This document shows positions 1 to 7,208 of a stretch of DNA of 17,450 nucleotides, in pieces. Source of the DNA: an uncultured Helicobacter sp. (GTDB lineage Bacteria; Campylobacterota; Campylobacteria; Campylobacterales; Helicobacteraceae); NCBI GenBank assembly GCA_944325775.1, contig CALVBL010000030.1, positions 1-17,450 on the forward strand. Direction: 5' to 3'. Every line of letters begins with the position of its first letter. Positions within the stretch are counted from its first letter, which is position 1. The notes under the pieces were generated by a model that worked only from the letters and a program-made list of their open reading frames with translations, did not search any database and was not told the DNA's origin. The position numbers and the translations under genes were made by a program.

Positions 1-189
1 CGCTTCAAAGCTCACGCGCGTGCGCGTGGAGGATTTTTCAAACACCATACCTAGGGTTTTGCGCTCTAAATATAGGGGTTGTGTTTGATTATGCCATTCT
101 TGCTTGATTTGCAGTGCGAGATCGATGATGGCTAAAATCTCATCTTTGTTAAAATCTCTAAGTGTCAAAAAATGTCGAATCTTGCTCAC
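1..189 (-). CDS. argF: Ornithine carbamoyltransferase, N-terminal part (cut by window edge)
   Basis: Only the first 63 codons lie in the window; the gene continues past position 1. The product would join carbamoyl phosphate to ornithine to give citrulline in arginine synthesis, in the cytoplasm. The translation begins MSKIRHFLTLRDF and reaches FEKSSTRTRVSFEA at the edge; SSTRTR is the carbamoyl-phosphate binding signature of the aspartate/ornithine carbamoyltransferase family, and the RHFLTLRDF opening is typical of ArgF rather than PyrB. The start is the GTG at 187-189, with a GGAGGG ribosome-binding site about 8 bases upstream. No earlier start fits that spacing. It has its own promoter at 231-236 and lies downstream of motB on the same strand. 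Confidence 0.93.
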   Translation of the reverse strand, partial: MSKIRHFLTLRDFNKDEILAIIDLALQIKQEWHNQTQPLYLERKTLGMVFEKSSTRTRVSFEA

Positions 190-230
190 TCACAAATCCC
201 TCCAATCCTTAAAATCCAAATAAAGCGCAG

Positions 231-236
231 ATTGTA
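231..236 (-). promoter_or_regulatory. Promoter -10 box for argF
   Basis: On the minus strand the sequence reads TTTTTTGCTACAAT, an extended -10 (TGC plus TACAAT) right after a T-run, as usual for Campylobacterota. Transcription would start near 224 and leave a leader of about 35 bases. The rest of the 190-395 gap shows no convincing gene or terminator. Confidence 0.6.
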
Positions 237-395
237 GCAAAAAACGCCGAGTTTAGCCATAAGTTTGGGATAAAGATTCAAAACTTTGCGCAAGCCCGTG
301 CGTGTTTGTAATGTATCGGGCTATGGGGGATTGTGCGCATACTAGCGCAGCTTGATGGGAGGCAAGCGGGGGTAGTGCTAGGTTTTTAGGCATTC

Positions 396-1142
396 TCACT
401 GCTTTTCTAGCAGGGATTGAATCTTTGGCGCATTTGTCTTGCTCACAAAGAAAAATATCTCCACGCGATTGTTTTTTGCGCGATTTTGCGGTGTGTCGTT
501 TGGCGCGATAGGATCGTAGGGTCCATATCCGGATATGGAGATTCTGTGGGGTTGTATGCCCTTTTGGACGAGCTCGCGCATCACATTAATCGCACGCGCG
601 CTTGAGAGCTCATAGCTATCCTTATAGGGCGAGCGCGCGCTCAGGGGCGCATTATCAGTGTAGCCGCGCACATCTAGATGCACATACTCGGGATAGGCTT
701 TGATGATGGTTACAAGCCGCTCTAGGTAAGTGAAGTTATCGCTATTGGTGATCTCTGCCACGCCGGGCTCAAAGAGAATCTGACTAGGCAGTCGCAAAAA
801 TGTCCCAGAATCTATCTGCTCTAGCACGCCACCGATATCAGCCTGTATGTCTGAGGGTATGCTTGCCTCCGAGATGGGACCAGAGGAGGGCGAGCTCTCA
901 TCGGCATCATTGCCCTCATAATTGCCAGAATCTTGATCCACTTCGGAGGGCATAGGCATCGTGATGGGGAAGTCAAATACCGTGACAAACGCCTCTTTGA
1001 GTGCCTTTGCTTTCTCCACGCTTGTAGAGGAGATCGCCCACAGAGCGATAAAAAGTGCAAGCAAAAGCGAGAGGAAGTCTGCATAGGGCACCGCCCACTT
1101 TTCACCGGCAGCACATTCAGGACACTTTTTCTTTTTTGCCAT
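396..1142 (-). CDS. motB: Flagellar motor stator protein MotB
   Basis: MotB pairs with MotA to form the proton-conducting stator of the flagellar motor and anchors it to peptidoglycan. The 248-residue protein starts with a basic stretch and CPECAAGEKWAVPYADF, the usual Campylobacterota MotB opening. The single membrane helix spans about residues 19-40 and contains Asp22 in PYADF, the expected proton-carrying residue. A low-complexity Ser/Glu/Asp linker (about 62-100) follows, then an OmpA-type peptidoglycan-binding domain (about 110-235) with VRGYTDNAPL and NNRVEIFF. The ATG at 1140-1142 has an AAGGA site 6 bases upstream. It lies 9 bases after motA and is surely co-transcribed. Length is close to that of H. 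pylori MotB. Confidence 0.97.
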   Translation of the reverse strand: MAKKKKCPECAAGEKWAVPYADFLSLLLALFIALWAISSTSVEKAKALKEAFVTVFDFPITMPMPSEVDQDSGNYEGNDADESSPSSGPISEASIPSDIQADIGGVLEQIDSGTFLRLPSQILFEPGVAEITNSDNFTYLERLVTIIKAYPEYVHLDVRGYTDNAPLSARSPYKDSYELSSARAINVMRELVQKGIQPHRISISGYGPYDPIAPNDTPQNRAKNNRVEIFFFVSKTNAPKIQSLLEKQ

Positions 1143-1151
1143 TGTGGTTCC

Positions 1152-1922
1152 TTATTCAAATTGTGAGATTTTTGCTTCACCGGGCTTAATGAATCCAAGT
1201 AGTTTTTCTTCGAGGTTACGCGGGTTGTCACCATTAGCGATACTCACTACACCTTCTAAGATCAACACTTTTTCTTGCACAATATCTTTGCTCTTTGCTG
1301 CCATTTTGTGTCCCCAAGGACCAAAAAGCGCGTATGCCCCAAAAATCCCCGTAACCGTCGCGGTAAATGCTCCAGAGATCCCCGCCGCCATCGCTTTAGG
1401 ATCATCAAGAAGTTGGAGGGCGAGCATAAGCCCCATAACCGCACCTACAAGCCCAAATGTCGGACAAGTCTCACCCATGGTAATCCAATAATGTGCGCTA
1501 CCATGGTAGTATTCTTCCAACACCTCAATTTGAATCTCCATATCCTCGCGCACCGCCGCCGCATCGCGCCCATCGATGATCATACCAAGTGCTTTGCGTA
1601 AAAAATCATCTTCTATCTGCGCGGCTTTGCCTTCTAGGGAGAGCACACCATCTTTACGCGCCATAGTCGAGAGCTCGACAAGCTGCCTGATGGTTTCGTT
1701 GAGATTGATACTAGAGCTAAGGAATACGAGCTTGAGCTCTTTATACGCACCTTTGACATACGCTCCATGTGTCGCAGTAATCGCCGAAAACGCCGCTGTA
1801 GGGATCACAATCATCACAGAACTTAAGTGAATCACATGCAAGGGGTTACCACCCTCGAGAATATCCCCGATGGAAATACTTGTAACCGCCAACACCATAC
1901 CCATAATCGTCGTTAAATCCAT
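1152..1922 (-). CDS. motA: Flagellar motor stator protein MotA
   Basis: MotA is the four-helix ion-channel subunit of the stator and the part that pushes on the rotor. The 256-residue protein has membrane segments at about 4-22 and 33-50, a long charged cytoplasmic loop (about 60-150), and two further helices at about 153-172 and 182-203. Conserved prolines are present in GETCPTFGLVG (Pro154) and ALFGPWGHK (Pro202), matching the two functionally important prolines of the family. The ATG at 1920-1922 has AAGGG about 8 bases upstream. motB follows 9 bases after its stop. The preceding ThiF-like gene is on the same strand, as in the H. pylori order I recall. Confidence 0.97.
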   Translation of the reverse strand: MDLTTIMGMVLAVTSISIGDILEGGNPLHVIHLSSVMIVIPTAAFSAITATHGAYVKGAYKELKLVFLSSSINLNETIRQLVELSTMARKDGVLSLEGKAAQIEDDFLRKALGMIIDGRDAAAVREDMEIQIEVLEEYYHGSAHYWITMGETCPTFGLVGAVMGLMLALQLLDDPKAMAAGISGAFTATVTGIFGAYALFGPWGHKMAAKSKDIVQEKVLILEGVVSIANGDNPRNLEEKLLGFIKPGEAKISQFE

Positions 1923-1937
1923 AACACGCCCTTAGAA

Positions 1938-1943
1938 ATTTTA
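1938..1943 (-). promoter_or_regulatory. Possible -10 box for motA
   Basis: The minus strand reads CCTAAAAT after a T-rich stretch (CTTTTTGCTTTC). The predicted start would lie only about 9 bases before the ATG and would overlap the ribosome-binding site, so this is weak. No sigma-54 (GG-N10-GC) or sigma-28 element was found in the gap. Confidence 0.3.
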
Positions 1944-1968
1944 GGCTATGAAAGCAAAAAGCGTTCTC

Positions 1969-2002
1969 AACTAAGCCAAATCAAGCAAGATGTGGCTTAG
2001 TT
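1969..2002 (-). terminator. Hairpin at the end of the ThiF-like gene, possible weak terminator
   Basis: A perfect 10-bp inverted repeat (AACTAAGCCA / TGGCTTAGTT) with a 14-base loop includes the TAA stop of the ThiF-like gene. On the minus strand the stem is followed by GAGAACGC and then five T's, so the U-tract is displaced by 8 bases and is not canonical. It could attenuate rather than end read-through into motA. Confidence 0.4.
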
Positions 2003-2764
2003 TTGGATCTTGGAGCAAACAGGACAAGATGGGTTTTTGGGCAAGGTGAGTTTTTTAAAATACAGAATCTGTGTATCAAAAATACCCAAAGCATTGATGA
2101 GCAATGTATCATATAAATGTGGCGTATCTCTATGCAAGAAATATTTGAGTGCCTCGCCCGCCTGCATAGAGCCCAAAATCCCGGTGCTAAATCCACAAAC
2201 CCCACCCTGCATATTCCTACGCAACTCTTGTGGAGTGAGATTCTCAAACGCACAGGCAAAGCACGCACTGCCCGGGATATGAATCATAATCTGCCCTTGG
2301 TATTGGTAATATCCAGCGGTGCTAAAAGGCTTGTCTGTGGCGATACAGGCTTGGTTGATAATAAAAGTCGTGTGGAGGTTATTGGTCGTATCGATGATGA
2401 AATCATAGTCTTGTATGAGCTTGAGAGCATTGCGTACATCAAGAGCTTGGAAATACCCCTCGATAGTGATGTCTGGATTCATTCTTTGGAGTTTAGCTTG
2501 AGCGGAGCGCACCTTGGGACGATTGAGGAATGAAGTCTCATACAGGACTTGATGTTGCAAATCACCAATATCAATCGTATCAAAATCAACAAGCCCTATT
2601 CTACCCACACCTGCGGCAGCCAAATAGGTGCTTGTGATCGATCCGATAGCCCCTATACCCACGATGAGCACACTTGCACTTAGGAGCTTTAGCTGTCCTT
2701 CTTCGCCGACATCGGGGAGATTGATAGCGCGCAAATATCGCTGTTTATGAGATTCGCTAAGCAT
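1997..2764 (-). CDS. ThiF/MoeB/HesA-family protein with altered adenylation site
   Basis: This family (E1-like enzymes) adenylates the C-terminus of small sulfur-carrier proteins such as ThiS and MoaD. The 255-residue protein has the nucleotide loop GIGAIG (residues 36-41), the acidic ribose contact in VDFDTIDI (Asp60), and RPKV with the conserved Lys84. Two CxxC pairs (CFAC about 168-171, CPVC about 247-250) form the usual zinc site. Two residues normally needed for catalysis differ: the family LQRQ reads LQHQ (Arg to His71), and CTDN reads TTNN (Asp to Asn128). No thiS, moaD or moaE lies nearby. AGGA lies 7 bases before the ATG, and the gene begins 2 bases after the MBL hydrolase stop, so translation is probably coupled. 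It is probably the counterpart of the H. pylori gene called thiF next to motA, but its partner is unknown. Confidence 0.85.
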   Translation of the reverse strand: MLSESHKQRYLRAINLPDVGEEGQLKLLSASVLIVGIGAIGSITSTYLAAAGVGRIGLVDFDTIDIGDLQHQVLYETSFLNRPKVRSAQAKLQRMNPDITIEGYFQALDVRNALKLIQDYDFIIDTTNNLHTTFIINQACIATDKPFSTAGYYQYQGQIMIHIPGSACFACAFENLTPQELRRNMQGGVCGFSTGILGSMQAGEALKYFLHRDTPHLYDTLLINALGIFDTQILYFKKLTLPKNPSCPVCSKIQN

Positions 2765-2766
2765 AG

Positions 2767-3378
2767 CTATATCCTAGAGAGCCAAAATTTCACATTGGCT
2801 TGCTCATCACGCGCGATGGTGCGCTCCCCATGTCCGGGATACAGAGGCATCGCCGCGACCTCACACATAGATTCAAATCGCAGGAGGGAGTGGCGCATAT
2901 CCTCGGGGCTAGAATAGGCAAAGTCACTCCTGCCGATACTGCGATAAAAGATAAAATCCCCACTAAAAATATGCCCCTCTATCTCTATCATACAGCAGCC
3001 CGGCGTGTGCCCAGGGAAATGATGAAATTTCACCTCCACACCGCCTAGCGTGAGGGTTTGGCTGCTTTGGGTAGATTCTACAAGCATCGTGGGGTGGCTT
3101 GGGGTAAGCCCGAGATCAAACACATCACTCTCTAGCAAAAACGCATCGAGTGTGTGGCAAACAAGCGGGGTATTTTCAAAGTGCTCTTGGAGCTTGGCAT
3201 TATCCCAAATATGATCAAAATGCCCGTGGGTATTGAGAATGGCTATAGGATTAGGACAATGCGCAATCACCCACTGGTGCGCGCCATCGCCCGGATCGAT
3301 GATGATCTGTCCCTGCGGCAGTTTCACAATATAGCAGTGCGTCTGATACACCCCAAAAGATTGCTGTAAAATCTCCAA
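2767..3378 (-). CDS. Metallo-beta-lactamase-fold hydrolase, glyoxalase II-like
   Basis: This is a soluble metal-dependent hydrolase of the glyoxalase II-like (YcbL-type) group; the substrate is likely a thioester but is not shown by the sequence. With the start chosen here it has 203 residues. Metal ligands are visible: HGHFDH (His51, His53, Asp55, His56), GHTPG (His124), SGDFIF (Asp141) and YPGHGE (His183). It lacks the C-terminal substrate domain of full glyoxalase II. The TTG at 3376-3378 is preferred because AAGGAG lies 5 bases upstream; a GTG at 3382-3384 would add two residues but overlaps that AAGGAG. It is the first gene of the run leading to the ThiF-like gene and then motA and motB. 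Confidence 0.85.
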   Translation of the reverse strand: MEILQQSFGVYQTHCYIVKLPQGQIIIDPGDGAHQWVIAHCPNPIAILNTHGHFDHIWDNAKLQEHFENTPLVCHTLDAFLLESDVFDLGLTPSHPTMLVESTQSSQTLTLGGVEVKFHHFPGHTPGCCMIEIEGHIFSGDFIFYRSIGRSDFAYSSPEDMRHSLLRFESMCEVAAMPLYPGHGERTIARDEQANVKFWLSRI

Positions 3379-3460
3379 ACCCACTCCTTACACGCCAAAA
3401 CCCTGCGAACTCTGCACACGATACCTCTGCACAATCCACAGAATCTACGCGCATACAGAA

Positions 3461-3466
3461 TCTATA
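3461..3466 (-). promoter_or_regulatory. Possible -10 box for the MBL hydrolase gene
   Basis: The minus strand reads GAATATAGATTC, giving TATAGA downstream of a T-rich segment (AAAATTTTGTGTTTT). Transcription would start near 3454, with a leader of about 75 bases. It is weaker than the opposing box at 3512-3517. Confidence 0.35.
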
Positions 3467-3511
3467 TTCGGTAAAACACAAAATTTTCGCTAGAATCTAA
3501 ACGATACATTC

Positions 3512-3517
3512 TATAAT
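3512..3517 (+). promoter_or_regulatory. Promoter -10 box for the BatD-like/bioFGC operon
   Basis: A perfect TATAAT lies 14 bases before the GTG start at 3532. If transcription starts at the normal distance (near 3524) the leader is only about 8 bases, so the first mRNA would be nearly leaderless. Confidence 0.6.
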
Positions 3518-3531
3518 ATTTTAGGTGCAAA

Positions 3532-4695
3532 GTGCTACAAAAAATCTTGTTTTTCTCTCTAAGTATTACATTATTACAAGGCGTAGATAAGATCCTCATA
3601 GATTCTACACTTTCTGCGTCAAAAGCCTCTGTATATGAGCAGCTCCTCTACACGATCTCTATTCAGATTCACGAGGATATGTTTGAGCAGATTCACTCCC
3701 TAGACATCGCACGCTTGTATGTGCCACAGGCAAAGGTCATCGAAATCGAACGCATAGAGGGATCGCACAGAGGCGAGTATATCGTGTATGAAATGCGCTA
3801 TTGTATCTACGCACTAGAATCTGGCACATTCACCATCGATCCCCTAGCAGTGCAGGTGGGAATACAAGGGAATGCGCAAGCAGAGGGTTTAGATAATGAT
3901 GAAACAAATGATGTATTTTTATCGCCAGATTCAGCACATAGGAGCTCATACACGATCCTAAGTCCCGCGCATACGATCACTATCACGCCCCTAGCGCTAG
4001 ATTCACAAGATAATCTCTATACCAAAACCCCACTCTATGGTGCAAGCCGCCTCATCACACACGCACCCGTGCGTGATGTGAAGGCAGGGGAACCACTGGA
4101 ATTTAGTATCGCGCTAGAGAGCTATGGCGATGTGTTTGATTTGGATTTTGTGCTTGATATTCCTAATGTCAGCATTTACGCCACACCCGCTACGATTAAT
4201 TCTAAATGGAGCGATGGGCGATACCTCCATACACTAAGCAAACATTTCACACTCATCGCGCAGGATACCTATGAGATTCCATCATTTGGCTACAGCTATG
4301 TGCAGGGTGCTAGGACTTATCCTATCGCCAGCACGCCCTATGCGATCCATATCCAAGACAGCCCACTGCCGATGCGTGAAGTGGCAAGCTCTCTATCATG
4401 GTGGTGGATTATGCTGCCTGTGATAGTCGTGTGTGGCATTCTTTTGTGGCTGTGGCGGCGACGTTATGAACAGAGGCTTTATACACTCATAGCACACTCA
4501 CACTCATATAGTGAGCTTTTGGGTGCGATTCTTACGCGCTCACCTCGTGTATATGCGCCCTTTGTGTATGCGCTAGAATCTCATCTCTATAGGCGCGATC
4601 ATCGACACGACACACATTCAAAATGTGCTTATGACAAGAAATTCTTACGCGCACTTGCTAGAGAGTTTTATACCATACACAAGGAGCAGATGTGA
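3532..4695 (+). CDS. BatD-like (oxygen-tolerance domain) membrane protein
   Basis: BatD proteins are membrane-anchored, largely periplasmic proteins of the Bat system; their biochemical role is unclear. This 387-residue protein has a short signal peptide or anchor (about 1-18), a beta-rich outer region, and a membrane helix at about 289-308 flanked by WWW and RRR, with a cytoplasmic tail of about 75 residues. Residues about 178-275 (APVRDVKAGEPLEFSIALE, later YEIPSFGYSY) follow the BatD pattern of an AGEP strand and a closing IP..SY strand. The start is GTG at 3532 with a poor AGG upstream; it is supported by the signal peptide, since the next Met is at residue 50. Its stop overlaps the bioF start by 4 bases (GTGA), so it is coupled to biotin genes. 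No BatA or BatB gene is in the window. Family assignment is from fold pattern only. Confidence 0.65.
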   Translation: MLQKILFFSLSITLLQGVDKILIDSTLSASKASVYEQLLYTISIQIHEDMFEQIHSLDIARLYVPQAKVIEIERIEGSHRGEYIVYEMRYCIYALESGTFTIDPLAVQVGIQGNAQAEGLDNDETNDVFLSPDSAHRSSYTILSPAHTITITPLALDSQDNLYTKTPLYGASRLITHAPVRDVKAGEPLEFSIALESYGDVFDLDFVLDIPNVSIYATPATINSKWSDGRYLHTLSKHFTLIAQDTYEIPSFGYSYVQGARTYPIASTPYAIHIQDSPLPMREVASSLSWWWIMLPVIVVCGILLWLWRRRYEQRLYTLIAHSHSYSELLGAILTRSPRVYAPFVYALESHLYRRDHRHDTHSKCAYDKKFLRALAREFYTIHKEQM

Positions 4696-5861
4696 ATCCA
4701 TTTCTCAAAGCCCTAGATGAGATTAAGGCGCAGCATAGCTTCCGCGAGATTCAGCCGTATGAGCACGATGGTGTGTTTGTACGCTGGGGCGATGGCGAGC
4801 CAATGCTCAATCTTGCTTCTAATGATTATTTGGGCTTGCAGATTCTCTGGCGTGATCGTATCGCGGAATTTTTAGATCATAAGAGCAGGGAAGGCGCGTT
4901 TCTTAGCTCTAGCTCATCGCGCCTGCTTAGTGGGGATTTCCCGATTTTCTCCCAGTTAGAATCTCTCATCGCAAAGCTATATGGCAAGGACTGCCTGCTC
5001 TTTAATAGCGGCTATCACGCCAATGTCGGTATGATCCAATCTCTAAGCAAACTCAGCAATGTACTCTTTCTTATTGATGAATACGCGCACGCAAGCGTGT
5101 TTGATGGGATTGCTCTCTCTCGTGCGCGCTTTAAGCGATTTGCACATAATGATATGCAAGCCTTAGAATCTCTTCTAGCGCATTATTATAACCAATACGA
5201 CAATCTCATCATTGTGGCGGAGGGCTTGTATTCTATGGACGGGGATTTTGCCCCTGTGGCAAAGCTCGTAGCGTTAAAAAAACGCTATGACAAGACATAT
5301 ATCTATCTCGATGAAGCCCACAGCATAGGCGTGTGTGGCGATGAGGGCTTAGGGAGGGCGAAGGAACTTGGAATGAGCGAATCTATTGATTTTTTGATTC
5401 TCACATTTGGTAAAGCTATAAGCTCTGTGGGCGCGTGTGTAGTATGTACAAGTGAGGTCAAGCACTACTGCGTAAATACCGCGCGAAGCCTCATCTACTC
5501 CACCGCCCTGCCCCCACTCAATATCGCTTTTAGCGCGTATGTGTTCGCCTCTCTCTCACAATTAGCCCCATACAGAATCCACCTGCGCGCCTTGAGCTCG
5601 GAGCTAAAGCGTGAGCTAAATGCATGCGAAAAAAATTATCATATCCTTGGCGAAGCGCATATCCTAAGCCTTGTAGTAGGGAGCAATGATCGCGCTCTAG
5701 CTCTTGCCAAACATCTGCGTGCGCATAAAATCTTCGCTCCAGCGATCCGCTATCCGAGTGTGCCAAAAGAGAGCGCACGCGTGAGAATCTGTCTCAATGC
5801 TGCGCTAGAGCCCACACACATACACGCGCTTATAGAAGCGGTGCGAGGAGCGAATATATGA
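4692..5861 (+). CDS. bioF: 8-amino-7-oxononanoate synthase
   Basis: BioF is a PLP enzyme that condenses pimeloyl-ACP with L-alanine to give 8-amino-7-oxononanoate (KAPA), the first step of biotin ring assembly. The 389-residue protein has the alpha-oxoamine synthase features: NLASNDYLGL (about 40-49), NSGYHANVG (105-113), YLDEAHSIGVCG (205-216, with the cofactor Asp and His), and the PLP-binding Lys241 in TFGKAISSVGA. The GTG start overlaps the previous stop by 4 bases, and the stop overlaps the bioG ATG by 4 bases (ATGA). The close relative Kbl (2-amino-3-ketobutyrate ligase) is the main alternative, but adjacent bioG and bioC settle the role. Confidence 0.94.
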   Translation: MNPFLKALDEIKAQHSFREIQPYEHDGVFVRWGDGEPMLNLASNDYLGLQILWRDRIAEFLDHKSREGAFLSSSSSRLLSGDFPIFSQLESLIAKLYGKDCLLFNSGYHANVGMIQSLSKLSNVLFLIDEYAHASVFDGIALSRARFKRFAHNDMQALESLLAHYYNQYDNLIIVAEGLYSMDGDFAPVAKLVALKKRYDKTYIYLDEAHSIGVCGDEGLGRAKELGMSESIDFLILTFGKAISSVGACVVCTSEVKHYCVNTARSLIYSTALPPLNIAFSAYVFASLSQLAPYRIHLRALSSELKRELNACEKNYHILGEAHILSLVVGSNDRALALAKHLRAHKIFAPAIRYPSVPKESARVRICLNAALEPTHIHALIEAVRGANI

Positions 5862-6472
5862 AAGTGCAGTTTTTTAATGGCGCACCGAGTGTGCCATTTG
5901 GGCTATTTATGGGTGGATTTGGGGTGCTGCCCAGCGCGTTTGCGCCCAAAAAGCCCATAGCGATGGTGTATGACTATCGCGACTTTAATAACCTAGAGGA
6001 GATTTGCACTCTTGCTACAAATGCGCAACACCTCATCGCGTGGTCTATGGGGGTCGCCATCGCCTCTAGAATCTTCACAACTCAAGGCTTTGATCGGGCA
6101 ATAGCGATCAATGGCACGATTGCGGGCATAGATTCTAAGTTTGGCATACACCCACGACTTTTTAGACGCACGATAGAGAGCTTTGATAGGGAGGTGTTTG
6201 CGCGTGGGTGCTTTGGTGAGGACTTTGGCACATATTTATCGTCTAAGGATATGCTCATAGAGGAGCTATGTGCTTTAGAATCGTTTTGCACACACACAAC
6301 TTCCTCCTATTCGCTTCAATGGCACGAGGCGTATGTGAGTGAAAATGACGCGATCTTTAGCCCCATTGCGCAACGCCTCGCGTGGGAATCCTATACTAAG
6401 ACCAACAAGGATTTTATCCTACACACGCTCACATATCCGCATTTTGTATTTGGGGCGATGGAGGTGCTGTAG
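5858..6472 (+). CDS. bioG: Pimeloyl-ACP methyl ester esterase, BioG type
   Basis: BioG is an alpha/beta hydrolase that removes the methyl group from pimeloyl-ACP methyl ester, ending the fatty-acid-synthase-dependent chain growth that BioC begins. The 204-residue protein matches the small DUF452/BioG family: VYDYRDFN (37-44), nucleophile Ser63 in AWSMGVA, AINGT (83-87), FGIHPRLFRRTIES (95-108), the acid Asp164 in VSENDAIFSP, and His195 in YPHFVFG. These give a plausible Ser-Asp-His triad. It overlaps bioF by 4 bases and bioC by 1 base, a tight F-G-C order. H. pylori is reported to use an unrelated esterase, BioV, so BioG is of interest here. Confidence 0.92.
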   Translation: MKVQFFNGAPSVPFGLFMGGFGVLPSAFAPKKPIAMVYDYRDFNNLEEICTLATNAQHLIAWSMGVAIASRIFTTQGFDRAIAINGTIAGIDSKFGIHPRLFRRTIESFDREVFARGCFGEDFGTYLSSKDMLIEELCALESFCTHTTSSYSLQWHEAYVSENDAIFSPIAQRLAWESYTKTNKDFILHTLTYPHFVFGAMEVL

Positions 6473-7206
6473 TGTCTCTCTCTGCTAAACGATTTTTGCG
6501 CCATATCCATAACTATGAGCAGCACGCTATCGTGCAGCACCAGATGGCAAAAAAACTCATAGAGATCGCACGCACTCACCCACAGAGCGCACCCATTGAG
6601 AGTATCTTTGAATTTGGCTGTGGTGCGGGGAGCTATACGCGACTGCTAGCAGAGACCTATCCAAACGCGCGCTTTGTGTGCAATGACATCAACGACTATG
6701 CACGATATTTTGATGAGGACAAAGAATTTATGCAGTTTTGCATGGATCACATTGATACATATCTACCGCTAGAACACTTTGGAAGCAGTTTTGATCTCAT
6801 TAGTGCCAATGCCGCGCTACAGTGGCTTAACCAGCGTCAATGCTTGCAGACATTGCCTAGATTTTTGCGCCATCGTGGTGGGCTACTTCTCTCAAGCTTT
6901 GGGCAGCGCAATCTTTGGCAGATTCAGGAATTATGCGGGGTTGGGCTGGAGTATTTGAGTATGGAAGAGTATGAAGAAATTTTAAGTAGGGATTTTGAGA
7001 TCTTGCACCTCTCACGCAGTAGCCATACACTACACTTTGAATCCGCGCTTGAAGTATTTAGACATCTGCATTATAGCGGGGTCAATGGTGTGCAAAAGGG
7101 CTTTTTCTTAGGCAAAGAGCTGCTACACACTTATGAAAAAGCTTTCAAAAACGCGCTCACATACGATTGTGTTTTTCTCTATGCGCGAAAGAAACACAAC
7201 ACTTGA
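6472..7206 (+). CDS. bioC: Malonyl-ACP O-methyltransferase
   Basis: BioC methylates malonyl-ACP with S-adenosylmethionine, disguising its free carboxylate so that the fatty-acid synthesis enzymes can extend it to pimeloyl-ACP methyl ester. The 244-residue protein has SAM motif I FEFGCGAGSYT (46-56), an acidic residue at the end of strand two (Asp72), and SANAALQWLN (111-120), the diagnostic BioC segment, plus a LHYSGVNGV segment near 203-211 matching the family's conserved GVN. The GTG start shares its first base with the bioG stop (TAGTG). Its end lies 2 bases from the end of the convergent cinA-like gene, leaving no space for a separate terminator. Confidence 0.93.
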   Translation: MSLSAKRFLRHIHNYEQHAIVQHQMAKKLIEIARTHPQSAPIESIFEFGCGAGSYTRLLAETYPNARFVCNDINDYARYFDEDKEFMQFCMDHIDTYLPLEHFGSSFDLISANAALQWLNQRQCLQTLPRFLRHRGGLLLSSFGQRNLWQIQELCGVGLEYLSMEEYEEILSRDFEILHLSRSSHTLHFESALEVFRHLHYSGVNGVQKGFFLGKELLHTYEKAFKNALTYDCVFLYARKKHNT

Positions 7207-7208
7207 AT

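Noticed and set aside
293..322. Hairpin AGCCCG/CGGGCT downstream of motB as a terminator
   Set aside because: Only 6 bp with an 18-base loop and no following T-run on the minus strand.
1144..1830. Plus-strand open frames opposite motA
   Set aside because: They are antisense shadows of a well-supported gene, with low-complexity products and no ribosome-binding sites.
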